DNA from: CAVTUU01 sp045804965
GTDB taxonomy: Bacteria > Chloroflexota > Chloroflexia > Thermomicrobiales > UBA6265
Assembly (NCBI GenBank): GCA_045804965.1
Contig: JBJMMD010000029.1
Coordinates: 29,406 to 93,405 of the forward strand
Direction: 5' to 3'
DNA length: 64,000 nt
The notes below the pieces were generated by a model, which saw only the letters and a program-made list of their open reading frames with translations, ran no database searches and was not told the DNA's origin. This document shows, piece after piece, positions 53,079-61,833 of this stretch (position 1 is its first letter; each line of letters starts with the position of its first letter). Position numbers and translations under genes: made by a program.

Positions 53079-53099
53079 CCGTCGTTCGGCGCGCACGCG

Positions 53100-54551
53100 A
53101 TGATGTTTCCCGCGACCATCCGCCTTCGCTTCAGCCCCGCACACATCGTCGCCATTGCGCTGGCTCTTGGCGGCGGGCTGATATTGTTCGCGATCGGACC
53201 CGCGGGACTGCTCCTCTATTTCGTCGTAGCTTCGCTGGCCATTGCCGGATTGCAGCATCCGTCAATTCCAATCGCGGCGATTGTAGTTTCGATCCCATTG
53301 CAGAGCCAGCTATCAATTCTTATCGACGACCGGTCCGTCACTTGGACGAAGATGGCAGTGCTCGCTGCCGTGATCGCGGCAACAACTCGGTTTCTGATCG
53401 GTAATGCCAAGATAAGGCTAACCGGCATCGCGTTCACATTCGGCGCGTTTGTTTTAGTTTTGGCGGCGTCGATCGTGAACGCGCAAGACCTCGGTGCATG
53501 GGCGGGAGAAGTCTATCGCTGGTCGATTGCATTTCTGATCTACCTGATCGCAGTCGAGGCGACCGGCGATGACCGCTTCTTTCCAATTGTGACAACGTCA
53601 ATGGCTATTTCTGTGGCGGGGGCGTCAATTGGGGGCTTGTACCAGACGTTCGCGCATGTGGGGCCGAAAACTTTCGGCGCTCATGGTCTGACTCGCGCCT
53701 ATTCGGCGTTTGGCGAACCGAATCCGTTTGCGGCCTACCTGGAGATGTCGGTTCCACTACTGGCCGCCATCGCCTTGGCATGCTTGGTGCCGATGAGATC
53801 GGCGATGGCCGCGAAACGGCCGGATCAGTGGTACGTTGGAATGCTCGGCGTGAGCGCTGCAATCGGCTCGATCGCACTACTTTTCAGCCAATCACGTGGA
53901 GGCTTGCTTGGATTTTCCGCCGCCATGGCGACAGTCGTCTGGTTGAGCATCCAGTGGGCCAAATGGCTCGTACTCGGCGGGCTCGCGGTCTTGCTCCTCT
54001 TAACGGTCAACCCGCTCTCTGAGTCAACAGTTCGAGAACGCCTCGTCGAAAGCGTCGGAAATCCTACTGCCGATTCCCAGGTCACGACTGAGAACTGGGC
54101 GGTGCAAGAACGTATTGCGCATTGGCGGGCCGGGATCGCAATGTGGCGTGATTACCCGTTTCTAGGTGTCGGAGCCGGGAATTATTCGCACCGGTTTCGA
54201 GCGGAAACTCAGGTTTGGCGATTTCGTATTTCGCGAGGTCACGCGCACAGTTCATATATTCAAGCCGCCGCACAAGCGGGAGCGACCGGTTTTGCCTTCT
54301 ATCTGACCTTGCTCTCAGTCGCGCTCGCGACGTGCATCCGCAGGTTGCGCATGGCTCCTTCCGAGGTTCGAAGTGTCGTGGTTGGTGGACTCGGCGTCAC
54401 GATCGCCGTGATCGTTCATGGAGTTTTCGATTATCTTCACGTCTTGAGTTTGGGCCTACAGCTGAGCGTCGTATGGGCGATGCTCGAACTTGCTCGCCGT
54501 TCAAAGGCGCGGCGATGGCCGCGTCTCAACGCGATTGGAAGTCGAGTTTGA
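53100..54551 (+). CDS. O-antigen ligase/polymerase-like membrane protein (second)
   Basis: A 483-residue paralogue of the preceding protein, with the same layout. It has LLFSQSRGGLLGFSAAMA, then an outside loop with HWRAGIAMWRDYPFLGVGAGNY and HAHSSYIQAAAQAGATGFAF. Two such proteins in tandem suggest one polymerises and one ligates a surface glycan. The start is ATG 53100 (or 53103), 21 bases after the previous stop; the next gene begins within its end. Confidence 0.8.
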   Translation: MMFPATIRLRFSPAHIVAIALALGGGLILFAIGPAGLLLYFVVASLAIAGLQHPSIPIAAIVVSIPLQSQLSILIDDRSVTWTKMAVLAAVIAATTRFLIGNAKIRLTGIAFTFGAFVLVLAASIVNAQDLGAWAGEVYRWSIAFLIYLIAVEATGDDRFFPIVTTSMAISVAGASIGGLYQTFAHVGPKTFGAHGLTRAYSAFGEPNPFAAYLEMSVPLLAAIALACLVPMRSAMAAKRPDQWYVGMLGVSAAIGSIALLFSQSRGGLLGFSAAMATVVWLSIQWAKWLVLGGLAVLLLLTVNPLSESTVRERLVESVGNPTADSQVTTENWAVQERIAHWRAGIAMWRDYPFLGVGAGNYSHRFRAETQVWRFRISRGHAHSSYIQAAAQAGATGFAFYLTLLSVALATCIRRLRMAPSEVRSVVVGGLGVTIAVIVHGVFDYLHVLSLGLQLSVVWAMLELARRSKARRWPRLNAIGSRV

Positions 54552-55708
54552 CCTCAACTGGAAAATCAAGCAGACCGAACCAGGCAGACGATTTGGACGG
54601 CGATATCGCGGTACTCGAGGCCGCCGACGAGAGTATTAACCAAAATGGTCTTGTCGGCGGCACGGCATCAATCGAGAGCGGATCGAACGGCGAACCGAAA
54701 TCAATCACCTCCCGCCTGTTCAGGCCACAAACAATCCTCTCGTTCGTCGCCGCCCTCGCGATCTTGGTCTTCTTTTTTCGCCGGCTCAACATCAACTATC
54801 ACGAAGTCTGGGCCAATATCAAGAACGCAAATCCCGCGTTCTTCTTCGCCGCGGCGGCCGTGTATTACGGCGCGTTCATTATCCGAGCAGTACGATGGCG
54901 GATGATGCTCGCTCGAGCAGGCATCGATGGTGGGCATGGATATGCAGTTCCGGACACTCCGCGCCTGATCGATATCTTTCTACAGTCGTGGTTTCTCAAC
55001 TGCATCGTGCCGGCAAAGCTCGGCGACGGCTATCGAAGCTACCTGCTGAAGCGGGATTGCAAAGCGCCATTCAGTACTTCGTTGGGAACGATTCTGGCTG
55101 AGCGTCTCGTCGATCTGGTCGTCCTTTTTTCGACTATGTCTGTCATGGGTGTCATAGCGTTTCGAGGCAAGATGCCGAGCCAAGCTGACAACACGATCAT
55201 CGGTGGCGCGATACTGCTCGTGATCGGTGGTCTCGCGGTGGCCATCCTTTGGTTCTTCCGCGATCATCTTGAACGATTCATCCCGCAAAAGTTTCATGAA
55301 CAGTACCGGCGACTCCATGACGCCATCTTTGCCTGTCTGCGCCGGCCGGGGACGTTCGCAGCGATAAGCGCCGTGATTTGGGGCTGCGATGGCCTCCGCC
55401 TCTTTCTCGTCGCCAAGTCCCTGGGAGCGGACATTTCGCTGCCGATGGCTGTCTTTGTTGCACTAATGAGTTCACTTGTCACGACCTTGCCGATAACGCC
55501 TGCTGGCTTGGGTATCGTGGAAGTCACGATGGTCGCCGTGCTGAAGGTTGGCGGTGTGCCGGCTTCGATGGGCGGGTCGATCGCCATTCTTGACCGGGTC
55601 ATTACCTATTGGAGTTTGATTCTGATCGGCGCAATTCTCTATGTTCGGCAACTTCATCGCGACGTGATTAAATCGGGAAGAGCGGTCGATAGTGCGCCGG
55701 CGCAGTGA
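54515..55708 (+). CDS. Lysylphosphatidylglycerol synthase TM-domain / flippase-like protein
   Basis: A 397-residue membrane protein of the UPF0104/AglD-like family. After a disordered, acidic N-terminus (about 65 residues) come about eight helices with the family blocks IIRAVRWRMML, NCIVPAKLGDGYRSYLLKR and TILAERLVDLVVLF, then LPITPAGLGIVEVTMVAVL. It is predicted to help move lipid-linked sugars or act as a lipid transfer flippase. ATG 54515 overlaps the previous gene by 37 bases and is chosen over a long, non-conserved upstream extension. Confidence 0.82.
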   Translation: MAASQRDWKSSLTSTGKSSRPNQADDLDGDIAVLEAADESINQNGLVGGTASIESGSNGEPKSITSRLFRPQTILSFVAALAILVFFFRRLNINYHEVWANIKNANPAFFFAAAAVYYGAFIIRAVRWRMMLARAGIDGGHGYAVPDTPRLIDIFLQSWFLNCIVPAKLGDGYRSYLLKRDCKAPFSTSLGTILAERLVDLVVLFSTMSVMGVIAFRGKMPSQADNTIIGGAILLVIGGLAVAILWFFRDHLERFIPQKFHEQYRRLHDAIFACLRRPGTFAAISAVIWGCDGLRLFLVAKSLGADISLPMAVFVALMSSLVTTLPITPAGLGIVEVTMVAVLKVGGVPASMGGSIAILDRVITYWSLILIGAILYVRQLHRDVIKSGRAVDSAPAQ

Positions 55709-55709
55709 C

Positions 55710-56870
55710 ATGAGGGTCCTCGTCGACGACAGCGCGGCTTTCAACCAAGGCGCGGGTATTGGCCGATATGCACGGAATATTCTTCCGGCCGCGGCTCGGC
55801 TCATGCCCGAATCGACCTTTTCCCTTGTCTATGCCCCGTCATATCGTGGACCATCTCCTTATCATTCAGACGTCATCGATGCGTTTCCCAATCCTGGGAA
55901 CGTTAAGGTCACGCGGCTGCCGTTTGGACGGAGGCGAGCCGACCAATTGTGGTTTCGAGCCCGGCTACCGCTCAGACCGCAGTGGTTTGCTGGCCGGGCC
56001 GATGTCGCTTTTTCACCTGACTTCACTCTGCCGCCCGTCGGTCGCATTCCTCGCGCGATAACGATCCACGATCTTGCCTACGAGATCTTTCCGGACAAAA
56101 CGTCACCTGCTTTGCGCGCTTACCTGACAATGATCGTGCCGAAGCAAATAGCGCTCGCAAGCCGCGTCGTTGCCGTGTCGCAGACAACGAAGCAAGACCT
56201 CATCGAGCGCATGGGTGTCGACGAAGGCCGCATCTCGGTCGTACTGAACGGCGTTGAGGAACGCTTCTTCGCCGCGAAACCGCTAACTTCCAACCGCCGA
56301 TCGGCCCTTCGCATTCCCCGTGATTATCTCTTGATCGTCGGTACAATCGAGCCGCGAAAAAACCATCTCAATCTGTTCAAAGCGATGCAGCTCCTCGATC
56401 GCCGAGTAGACTTGCCGTTAGTGGTCGCGGGACGAAGAGGCTGGGAAGACGATTCAATCATGAAAGAGGCGTCTCGCCTCTCAGACCAAGGGAAAGTCAT
56501 TCTCGTCGATTATGTTCCGGACGCCGACCTTCCCGGTCTGTACGCTGGTGCGTGCGCCGTCGTCTATCCATCCTGGTATGAGGGCTTCGGGCTGCCAGTC
56601 GCGGAAGCACTAGCGAGTGGAGTGCCGGTCGTCGCCAGCACGGCGGCGGCGTTAAAGGAGACCGGAGGAGATCGGGCGATTTATTGCGAACCTTCCGCGC
56701 CGGAGAGCATCGCAGACGGCATTGAGCAGGCGGTGCGAGAAGAGGTTCGCACCGACGAAGCCACTGCGGCGCGCCAAGCGCATGCCCGCATGTTTGATTG
56801 GGACCGATCTGGGACCGCACTCGTAACTGTCCTGCGACAGCTTGCATCTGAGCGTCCAGGTGACGAGTGA
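55710..56870 (+). CDS. GT4-family glycosyltransferase
   Basis: A 386-residue retaining glycosyltransferase with the GT-B fold. The donor-binding region contains YLLIVGTIEPRKNHLNLFKAMQ, the loop YVPDADLPGLYAGACAVVYPSWYEGFGLPVAEALASGVPVV with the EX7E glutamate pair, and the typical C-terminal helix. Close relatives transfer mannose or similar sugars to exopolysaccharide intermediates. ATG 55710 begins one base after the previous stop codon; a GTG at 55692 is in frame. It overlaps the next small gene by one base. Confidence 0.88.
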   Translation: MRVLVDDSAAFNQGAGIGRYARNILPAAARLMPESTFSLVYAPSYRGPSPYHSDVIDAFPNPGNVKVTRLPFGRRRADQLWFRARLPLRPQWFAGRADVAFSPDFTLPPVGRIPRAITIHDLAYEIFPDKTSPALRAYLTMIVPKQIALASRVVAVSQTTKQDLIERMGVDEGRISVVLNGVEERFFAAKPLTSNRRSALRIPRDYLLIVGTIEPRKNHLNLFKAMQLLDRRVDLPLVVAGRRGWEDDSIMKEASRLSDQGKVILVDYVPDADLPGLYAGACAVVYPSWYEGFGLPVAEALASGVPVVASTAAALKETGGDRAIYCEPSAPESIADGIEQAVREEVRTDEATAARQAHARMFDWDRSGTALVTVLRQLASERPGDE

Positions 56871-57043
56871 TGGAAGATCCAGTCGCGGACATTGCTGAAG
56901 AAGCAGCGCAACCGCAGGCGCCTGTCAAGCGTCAGGGTCTGATCTCACCGGAATTGAGCATCCTCCTCATCGGAGGAGCGGCGTTGGGCTTGATCGCCCT
57001 GATGTGTTTGACCGTTTTTATCCTCATCGCGGTGAAATCGTAG
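56870..57043 (+). CDS. 57-residue single-pass membrane protein
   Basis: A short frame that starts at the last base of the glycosyltransferase stop (TGATG). It encodes an acidic, proline- and glutamine-containing N-terminus (about 27 residues) and one membrane helix (ILLIGGAALGLIALMCLTVF). The overlap and the position in the cluster support it being real. No family is recognised. It may be an accessory of the polysaccharide export system or of the MoxR ATPase that follows 54 bases later. Confidence 0.6.
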   Translation: MEDPVADIAEEAAQPQAPVKRQGLISPELSILLIGGAALGLIALMCLTVFILIAVKS

Positions 57044-57097
57044 AACCTTTAGGAAAGACCTCCCAAACCATTCGGGGCAGCCTCCGGAGGAGAGCAG

Positions 57098-58093
57098 ATG
57101 GTCATCGCTGAAACCGAAATGTCAGTTACCGAGTTCCGCGCAACTGTCCGCAAGATCGAAGAAGAAGTTTCCCGGGTTATTGTCGGGCAGTCCGAGATAG
57201 TCCGCGATGTTGTGATCTGCATCATTGGCGGCGGGCACGCCCTCTTAGAGGGCGTGCCTGGGCTCGGCAAGACGATGCTGGTGCGAACACTCTCGGAAGC
57301 ACTCGATCTCAGCTTCGGCCGCATTCAGTTCACCCCTGATCTCATGCCCGCCGACATCACGGGCACCAATATCCTGGTGGAGGACCAGGAGGGCCGGCGT
57401 CGCTTCGCCTTCCAACACGGCCCCGTTTTTTCGAACCTAGTGCTCGCCGACGAGATCAACCGCGCAACGCCGAAAACGCAAGCAGCCCTGCTAGAAGCGA
57501 TGCAAGACAAGACGGTGACCGTTTCCAACGTCGTGCATCCCCTTGCCCAGCCATTTTTCGTGTTGGCGACCCAAAATCCGCTCGAAATGGAGGGCACGTA
57601 TCCACTTCCAGAGGCGCAACTGGATCGATTCTTCTTTAAACTCCTAATTCCGTATCCCTCGGCCAATGACCTCACGGAAATTCTCAAGCGAACGACGACC
57701 GGACTCTCGGCGACTTCTCAACACGCTGCCAACGGGTCGACGATCATGGCGATGGGCAGGCTCGCTCGGCAAGTGCCGATCGCGAGTCATGTCAGCGATT
57801 ACGTGGTCAGGTTGACGCTAGCAACCCATCCGGACAACCTCGAAGCCGTACCAATCATCAAGCGATACGTTCGATATGGCGCTTCACCCCGTGCCGCGCA
57901 GTCGATCGTGCTCGGCGCGAAGATCCGGGCGCTCATGGAAGGCAGACTGAACGTCTCATTCGAAGATATTCGCGCGGTCGCCCTGCCTGCCATGCGCCAC
58001 CGCTTAATCCTGAATTTTGATGCCGAATCGTCCGGAATGACGGCCGACGAAATCCTCACCTTACTTTTGGATCAGCTCGACGAAACGGCTTAA
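57098..58093 (+). CDS. MoxR-family AAA+ ATPase
   Basis: A 331-residue AAA+ chaperone-like ATPase. Walker A is GVPGLGKT (52-59), Walker B is VLADEINRATPKTQAALLEAMQ, with FVLATQNPLEMEGTYPLPEAQLDRF as sensor and arginine-finger region. MoxR proteins usually act with a DUF58/VWA partner on metal insertion or protein maturation; the usual downstream DUF58 gene is missing because a tRNA and an integrated element follow. A strong GGAGGAGAGCAG site precedes ATG 57098. Confidence 0.9.
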   Translation: MVIAETEMSVTEFRATVRKIEEEVSRVIVGQSEIVRDVVICIIGGGHALLEGVPGLGKTMLVRTLSEALDLSFGRIQFTPDLMPADITGTNILVEDQEGRRRFAFQHGPVFSNLVLADEINRATPKTQAALLEAMQDKTVTVSNVVHPLAQPFFVLATQNPLEMEGTYPLPEAQLDRFFFKLLIPYPSANDLTEILKRTTTGLSATSQHAANGSTIMAMGRLARQVPIASHVSDYVVRLTLATHPDNLEAVPIIKRYVRYGASPRAAQSIVLGAKIRALMEGRLNVSFEDIRAVALPAMRHRLILNFDAESSGMTADEILTLLLDQLDETA

Positions 58094-58122
58094 TTTACGA
58101 AGCCAATGACCGCTATTTTATC

Positions 58123-58152
58123 TTGACAGCGTCCGAAATTGCGTGCTAGCAT
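58123..58152 (+). promoter_or_regulatory. tRNA-Asp promoter with extended -10
   Basis: TTGACA (58123-58128) and TAGCAT (58147-58152) are 18 bases apart; TG at 58144-58145 makes an extended -10. The tRNA starts 11 bases after the -10. Confidence 0.7.
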
Positions 58153-58162
58153 CCCCGGGCTT

Positions 58163-58236
58163 GGAGGCGTGGTGTAGCGGCCTAACATGCAGCCCTGTCA
58201 AGGCTGAGATCGCGGGTTCGAATCCCGTCGCTTCCG
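58163..58236 (+). tRNA. tRNA-Asp (GTC)
   Basis: All arms fold: acceptor GGAGGCG pairs with CGCTTCC (one G-U), anticodon stem CAGCC/GGCTG with loop CTGTCAA and anticodon GTC, T arm GCGGGTTCGAATCCCGT. Discriminator G; CCA not encoded. It serves as the attachment site of the element on its right: the serine recombinase reading frame extends into its 3' half to a stop in the anticodon loop. Confidence 0.95.
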
Positions 58237-59727
58237 CTTCTGCGTTACAGAGTCGTCTGGTTGACAGGCCAGCTTCTCGAAAAAAGGCGCCAGTTCCGGC
58301 CGCGGCTTAACCGCTACGGCTGTTCTGTTTTCGATCACCACATCGGCGAAGAGCTCGCGAGCGATCTTGTTGCGCTCCTCCGGCGTGGCGACTGACCAGG
58401 CCATGCCGAGATCGAAGAGGAGCGAGGCCAGGCGCCTGCCCACCGCATCGGTCGACGGGAGGTCATCGGCTGGAATCGCGGCGAGGGCCTCGGCGACGTC
58501 GGCCCGTTGGCGACGATATTCGGCGTCTTCCAGTTCACCTTCGAGGTATAAGAGCTTGACGCGCTCGGCCTTCTTCTCGAGCCGGTGCCGCTCCTGGGCC
58601 GTACTCTTGCGCTCGCCCTGGCGTTCGATCCACTGCCGGACGAGGTGCTCTCGCCGAGCATCGTCGATGACGAAGTGACTCAGAAGGCCCGCAATCTGCT
58701 CTTCGAGGACGTCGGCGTAGAAGCTCGGCGCATCACATTTAAGCCCTTGACCGCGAGCCGAACATTGAACGCGCCGGCGGCGATCCGTCCGGCCGCTTGA
58801 GCGCATCGCCGAACCACATATGCACGTCGCCACGCCTGAAAGGGCCCACGGTGACCGAAGCGGCGACCCGGGATTATGGCGCCGCCGCACGTTGCGGAAC
58901 CGCGCGGTGAGCGCCGCATCGAAGAGCGCCTGATCGATCATGGGCGCGTGCTTGCCGGGCATCCAGCCGCCGCTGCCATCGGGCAATTCGCCGAGGTAGA
59001 AGCGGTTCTGCAGCATCGGCCGCACGGTGTCTTTCGTAAACGGATTCGCGCCGCGGTTGCCGGATGTGCGATAGCCGGTCGCATTGAGCGCCTGGGCCAC
59101 CTCGCGGTCGGTCGCCCCGATCGCTGCCATTTCGAAGGCCATCACGAGTCCCGGAAATGTTTCGGGATCAGTCTCGGGAATCCCGCCCTCGCCCTTCCTA
59201 GTTCCGAACGGGAGCAGGCCGTTGTAGATGCCCTGACGCTTGCGCTCGGCTTTTCCCTTACGAGTTTCGGCGCTGAGGTTGGCGCTGTAGTACTCCGCGA
59301 AGGCGGCGAGCGTGGTCAGGATCACCTTGCCGATCGGCGTCGTGAAGTCGAGTTGCTCGGTGATAGAGACGAAGCCGATGTTCAGTTCCTCGAATTGGTG
59401 CAGGGTCTCAAGCGCGACGATGACGGAACGGGCAAAGCGGTCGAGCTTGTGCACAACGAGCGCGTCAAAGGCGCCCGCCTCGGCATCGGCGAGCATGGCG
59501 GCAAATTGTGGCCGGCTTCTGGCATCGTCGCTCCAAGCGGACTCGCCTTCATCGGCATAGAACGCGACGAGATCCCACCCGTGCGCCTCACAATAGGCGC
59601 GAATCGCCCGCTCCTGTGCCGAGAGGCTGTAATTGTCGACTTGATCGTCGCTGCTGACCCGGATATAGCCGGCGACGCGGGTGATCGCCAGTCGCCGCGG
59701 CGATCGCGTTCGCTGCCGTGATACCAT
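58198..59727 (-). CDS. Large serine recombinase (integrase)
   Basis: A 509-residue site-specific recombinase. The N-terminal resolvase domain has the catalytic serine in AGYIRVSSDDQ (S25), SLSAQERAIRAYC and DALVVHKLDRFARS. The recombinase domain follows (GIYNGLLPFGTRKG, REVAQALNATGYRTSG), then a zinc ribbon (CICGSAMRSS...CSARGQGLKC) and a long coiled coil typical of large serine integrases. The last dozen residues (RRDSNPRSQP) are encoded by the 3' half of tRNA-Asp, meaning the gene abuts the attachment junction. A GGAGGAGGA site precedes ATG 59727. Divergent antisense frames are shadows. Confidence 0.93.
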   Translation of the reverse strand: MVSRQRTRSPRRLAITRVAGYIRVSSDDQVDNYSLSAQERAIRAYCEAHGWDLVAFYADEGESAWSDDARSRPQFAAMLADAEAGAFDALVVHKLDRFARSVIVALETLHQFEELNIGFVSITEQLDFTTPIGKVILTTLAAFAEYYSANLSAETRKGKAERKRQGIYNGLLPFGTRKGEGGIPETDPETFPGLVMAFEMAAIGATDREVAQALNATGYRTSGNRGANPFTKDTVRPMLQNRFYLGELPDGSGGWMPGKHAPMIDQALFDAALTARFRNVRRRHNPGSPLRSPWALSGVATCICGSAMRSSGRTDRRRRVQCSARGQGLKCDAPSFYADVLEEQIAGLLSHFVIDDARREHLVRQWIERQGERKSTAQERHRLEKKAERVKLLYLEGELEDAEYRRQRADVAEALAAIPADDLPSTDAVGRRLASLLFDLGMAWSVATPEERNKIARELFADVVIENRTAVAVKPRPELAPFFEKLACQPDDSVTQKRKRRDSNPRSQP

Positions 59728-59788
59728 CGCTTCGTCCTCCTCCTGTTCCAGCAGGTGGGGTACTACCGCTCGCCGCCTGGGGCTTTAT

Positions 59789-59998
59789 CTAGGCGGCGAG
59801 TTCTTTTGGGTCGCCCGTGACGCGGCGACGCTCAAGAAACGCCTCGACGTCTTCCCGCGCCACGCGGTAGCCCGCGCGGTCGCCGAGCGCATAAGCCGGC
59901 AGTTCACCGCTCTTGATCCAGCGGCGCACCGTCTGTTCGTGCACCTGCAATTCCTCGACTAAGTCTTGGACCGTGAACCAGCGCTTGGATTCGTCCAT
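59789..59998 (-). CDS. Excisionase-like helix-turn-helix protein
   Basis: A 69-residue DNA-binding protein: FTVQDLVEELQVHEQTVRRWIKSGELPAY followed by GYRVAREDVEAFLERR. This is the winged/MerR-like fold of the excisionase (HTH_17) family. Next to the serine recombinase it is the likely recombination directionality factor or its regulator. ATG 59998 has AAGGAG 6 bases upstream and a promoter at 60022-60050. The recombinase gene follows after 61 bases. Confidence 0.85.
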   Translation of the reverse strand: MDESKRWFTVQDLVEELQVHEQTVRRWIKSGELPAYALGDRAGYRVAREDVEAFLERRRVTGDPKELAA

Positions 59999-60021
59999 AA
60001 CGGCTCCTTTCCTTGCATTCT

Positions 60022-60050
60022 ACTTTACCTGATTATGCCTGTATTTGCAA
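60022..60050 (-). promoter_or_regulatory. Promoter of the excisionase-like gene and recombinase
   Basis: On the minus strand TTGCAA (60045-60050) and TAAAGT (60022-60027) are 17 bases apart, with ATG 59998 downstream behind an AAGGAG site. Confidence 0.6.
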
Positions 60051-60175
60051 CAGGATACCTTGACATGGATGATAATGCATGATTAGCTATGCGCAGTGCG
60101 AGAAATGGTAGTACCCCACCCGATCAGGAGTCCGGCGACTGGAATCGCCGGCGCAATCAGAGGAGGCAGGCCACC

Positions 60176-60544
60176 ATGGCCGAGCGCACACGAGAAACCG
60201 TCGACGAAGCAATCCACCGCCTCGCCAGCGAGGCCAAGCGAAAGGGGGTCCAAATCTTTCTCTATCCGCGCACCGGCGAGTACTACGCCACCTCAACCAG
60301 CAGCCCCGACGAGTTGCACCGCGTCACCCTCATCTCCTGCGATTGCCCCGCCTTCACCCGACACCAGCGGCGCACCCATCATGCGGCCCTCTTGGCCGAA
60401 CTCGACGAACTGCCGCCATTCCCGCCGACACCGATCAGCAGCGCCGAACTCCGCGACCTGCTGAGCTGGCCGGGACCGCGGGTCATGCTCACCCGCGGTC
60501 GTGTCAAGTTGACATATCTTGACGAGGACGAAAGTACTCGCTAG
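60176..60544 (+). CDS. Small SWIM-like zinc-finger protein, degenerate
   Basis: A 122-residue protein. The centre reads LISCDCPAFTRHQRRTHHAALLAEL, which has the CxC and final histidine of a SWIM-type zinc finger, but the third metal ligand that is usually cysteine (RCTH) is arginine (RRTH). A helical N-terminus (ETVDEAIHRLASEAKRKG) and a C-terminal acidic tail flank it. ATG 60176 follows GAGGAGG and is preferred to a longer upstream start. Divergent from the excisionase gene. SWIM fingers bind DNA or proteins; here function is unknown. Confidence 0.6.
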   Translation: MAERTRETVDEAIHRLASEAKRKGVQIFLYPRTGEYYATSTSSPDELHRVTLISCDCPAFTRHQRRTHHAALLAELDELPPFPPTPISSAELRDLLSWPGPRVMLTRGRVKLTYLDEDESTR

Positions 60545-60610
60545 TGTGGCAGTGGGGCGGCGCGGCTCCGAGGGGCGGGGTCGGATTATCCGTCGGCCCG
60601 GGAGGCGGAG

Positions 60611-61252
60611 ATGGGGACTGGGCGCGCGCGACGGCTGCTGGCCGTGGCGATGATGTTTCTTCTACTTGCGGTCGGGACCATGGATCGGGTGGCGGCGCAG
60701 GGCACGTTTGCGAGCAGTGTCGACTTCGAATTACACAATCTCGTCTGTCCGGCGGACACCTTTCAGATCTTTGAGACCTGCCACGAGGACCGGCTGGGTG
60801 GCGTCACGTTCTCGGTCGCCAACGGCGCCCCAATCACCGACGAGAACGGCGTCTTCACGGGGACCATCGGATTCGATGGGACTTCCACCACCCTGACGAT
60901 CATCGAGGATCCGAATGTCGCGTTCACCTATGTTGGGGCCTACCTCTATTGCCGTGACCTCAACACCAACACGGTCCTCTTTGACGGGCGCCTGGCGACC
61001 AACGGGGCCGACGTTACGATTACGAACGGCCAGAGTATCGTCTGCGATTGGTACAACCTGACCGCAGCCACGGGAGGACCGACCGGATCACCGGCGGCGC
61101 CCGGCCCGGCCGCCCCAGTGTCCGCGTTGCCGAGTACGGGCAGTGGCAGCAGCCGGGAGGCAGACCAACGCCCGCTGTGGGTGCTGCTCCTGGTCGTCGT
61201 GGTGGGGACCGGCTTCGGGCTCACGGGCCTCCGGGTTCGCCGGCACTCCTAG
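60611..61252 (+). CDS. Secreted protein with an LPSTG sortase sorting signal
   Basis: A 213-residue exported protein. It has a signal peptide (RRLLAVAMMFLLLAVGTMDRVAAQ), a compact domain with four cysteines (C46, C57, C114, C145), a proline-rich spacer, then LPSTG (173-177), a hydrophobic helix (about 189-206) and a basic tail RVRRHS. This is the layout of sortase substrates in Gram-positive bacteria, though Chloroflexota lack a typical thick wall. Domain function unknown. A hairpin terminator follows at 61305. Confidence 0.7.
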   Translation: MGTGRARRLLAVAMMFLLLAVGTMDRVAAQGTFASSVDFELHNLVCPADTFQIFETCHEDRLGGVTFSVANGAPITDENGVFTGTIGFDGTSTTLTIIEDPNVAFTYVGAYLYCRDLNTNTVLFDGRLATNGADVTITNGQSIVCDWYNLTAATGGPTGSPAAPGPAAPVSALPSTGSGSSREADQRPLWVLLLVVVVGTGFGLTGLRVRRHS

Positions 61253-61304
61253 GCACTGCGTGCCAGCCTCGTGTTGCGGCAAGATAGAGCCAAGCCCAAC
61301 AGAG

Positions 61305-61342
61305 ACGGCCTCGGGCAGCACGTCCGGGGCCGTTGCCTTTTT
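61305..61342 (+). terminator. Hairpin terminator after the LPSTG gene (repeat family copy 1)
   Basis: ACGGCCTCGG (61305-61314) pairs with CCGGGGCCGT (61324-61333), 10 pairs with one G-U, followed by TGCCTTTTT. Confidence 0.7.
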
Positions 61343-61409
61343 GGCATGCAATCTGCAGGTTGTCGCATTGGCGTGGGCAGCATCCCCCTTCCCGCGCTCC
61401 CGCGCCGCG

Positions 61410-61437
61410 ACGGCCCTCATCTGCATGTGGGGGCCGT
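61410..61437. repeat. Hairpin ACGGCC/GGCCGT, copy 2
   Basis: ACGGCCC (61410-61416) pairs with GGGGCCGT ending at 61437; no T run follows. The outer six bases equal those of copies 1, 3, 4 and 5. Confidence 0.55.
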
Positions 61438-61559
61438 TGACTGTGCGCGCTCGTCCTGTTGCGCAATTGACACGCGGCCGCGGGTGCGCGGTATGCACAC
61501 GCCACGTGAGGAGGCCTACTCTATCCGCGGGTTGCAGCCCAGAGGGAGGGGGGAGGCAA

Positions 61560-61588
61560 ACGGCCTCGGGCATCATGCTCGGGGCCGT
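61560..61588. repeat. Hairpin ACGGCC/GGCCGT, copy 3
   Basis: ACGGCCTCG (61560-61568) pairs with CGGGGCCGT (61580-61588). The TGGCCTTGTCC that follows is only weakly T-rich. Confidence 0.6.
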
Positions 61589-61640
61589 TGGCCTTGTCCT
61601 CTACAGCGCGGCGCTCTCGGGCGCATGACGTTTCTTCATG

Positions 61641-61691
61641 ACGGGCCGCCGCCCGCCTGCTAGGCTTTCGGCAAGCAGGCTTGCGGCCCGT
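61641..61691. repeat. Long imperfect hairpin
   Basis: ACGGGCCGC (61641-61649) pairs with GCGGCCCGT (61683-61691), and GCCTGC with GCAGGC inside it. It lies about 140 bases before the next gene and is not part of the ACGGCC family. Confidence 0.55.
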
Positions 61692-61833
61692 GCCCCACCA
61701 GCCCGACAGACGAAGGCAACCACGGTACCCCGCTCCTCGCCCGTTTCCCCTCCCTTGCTTCTGGCAGCTACACCTTACGCTTCCCTTGTGCGGGGAAGAA
61801 ATGGTCGCCACGACCCGACCCAGGAGGCACCCA

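Larger units (their letters stand above)
61253..61833. other. 581-base non-coding stretch with four hairpins
   Basis: No ORF here has a ribosome site or a family signature. It holds four inverted repeats (61305, 61410, 61560 and 61641), three of which share the flanks ACGGCC/GGCCGT. Confidence 0.5.

Noticed and set aside
54215..54514. Upstream extension of the flippase-like gene
   Set aside because: It overlaps the O-antigen ligase-like gene and is arginine-rich, unlike the family N-terminus.
58876..59721. A 281-codon frame antisense to the serine recombinase
   Set aside because: It mirrors the recombinase coding strand and has no ribosome site or motif.
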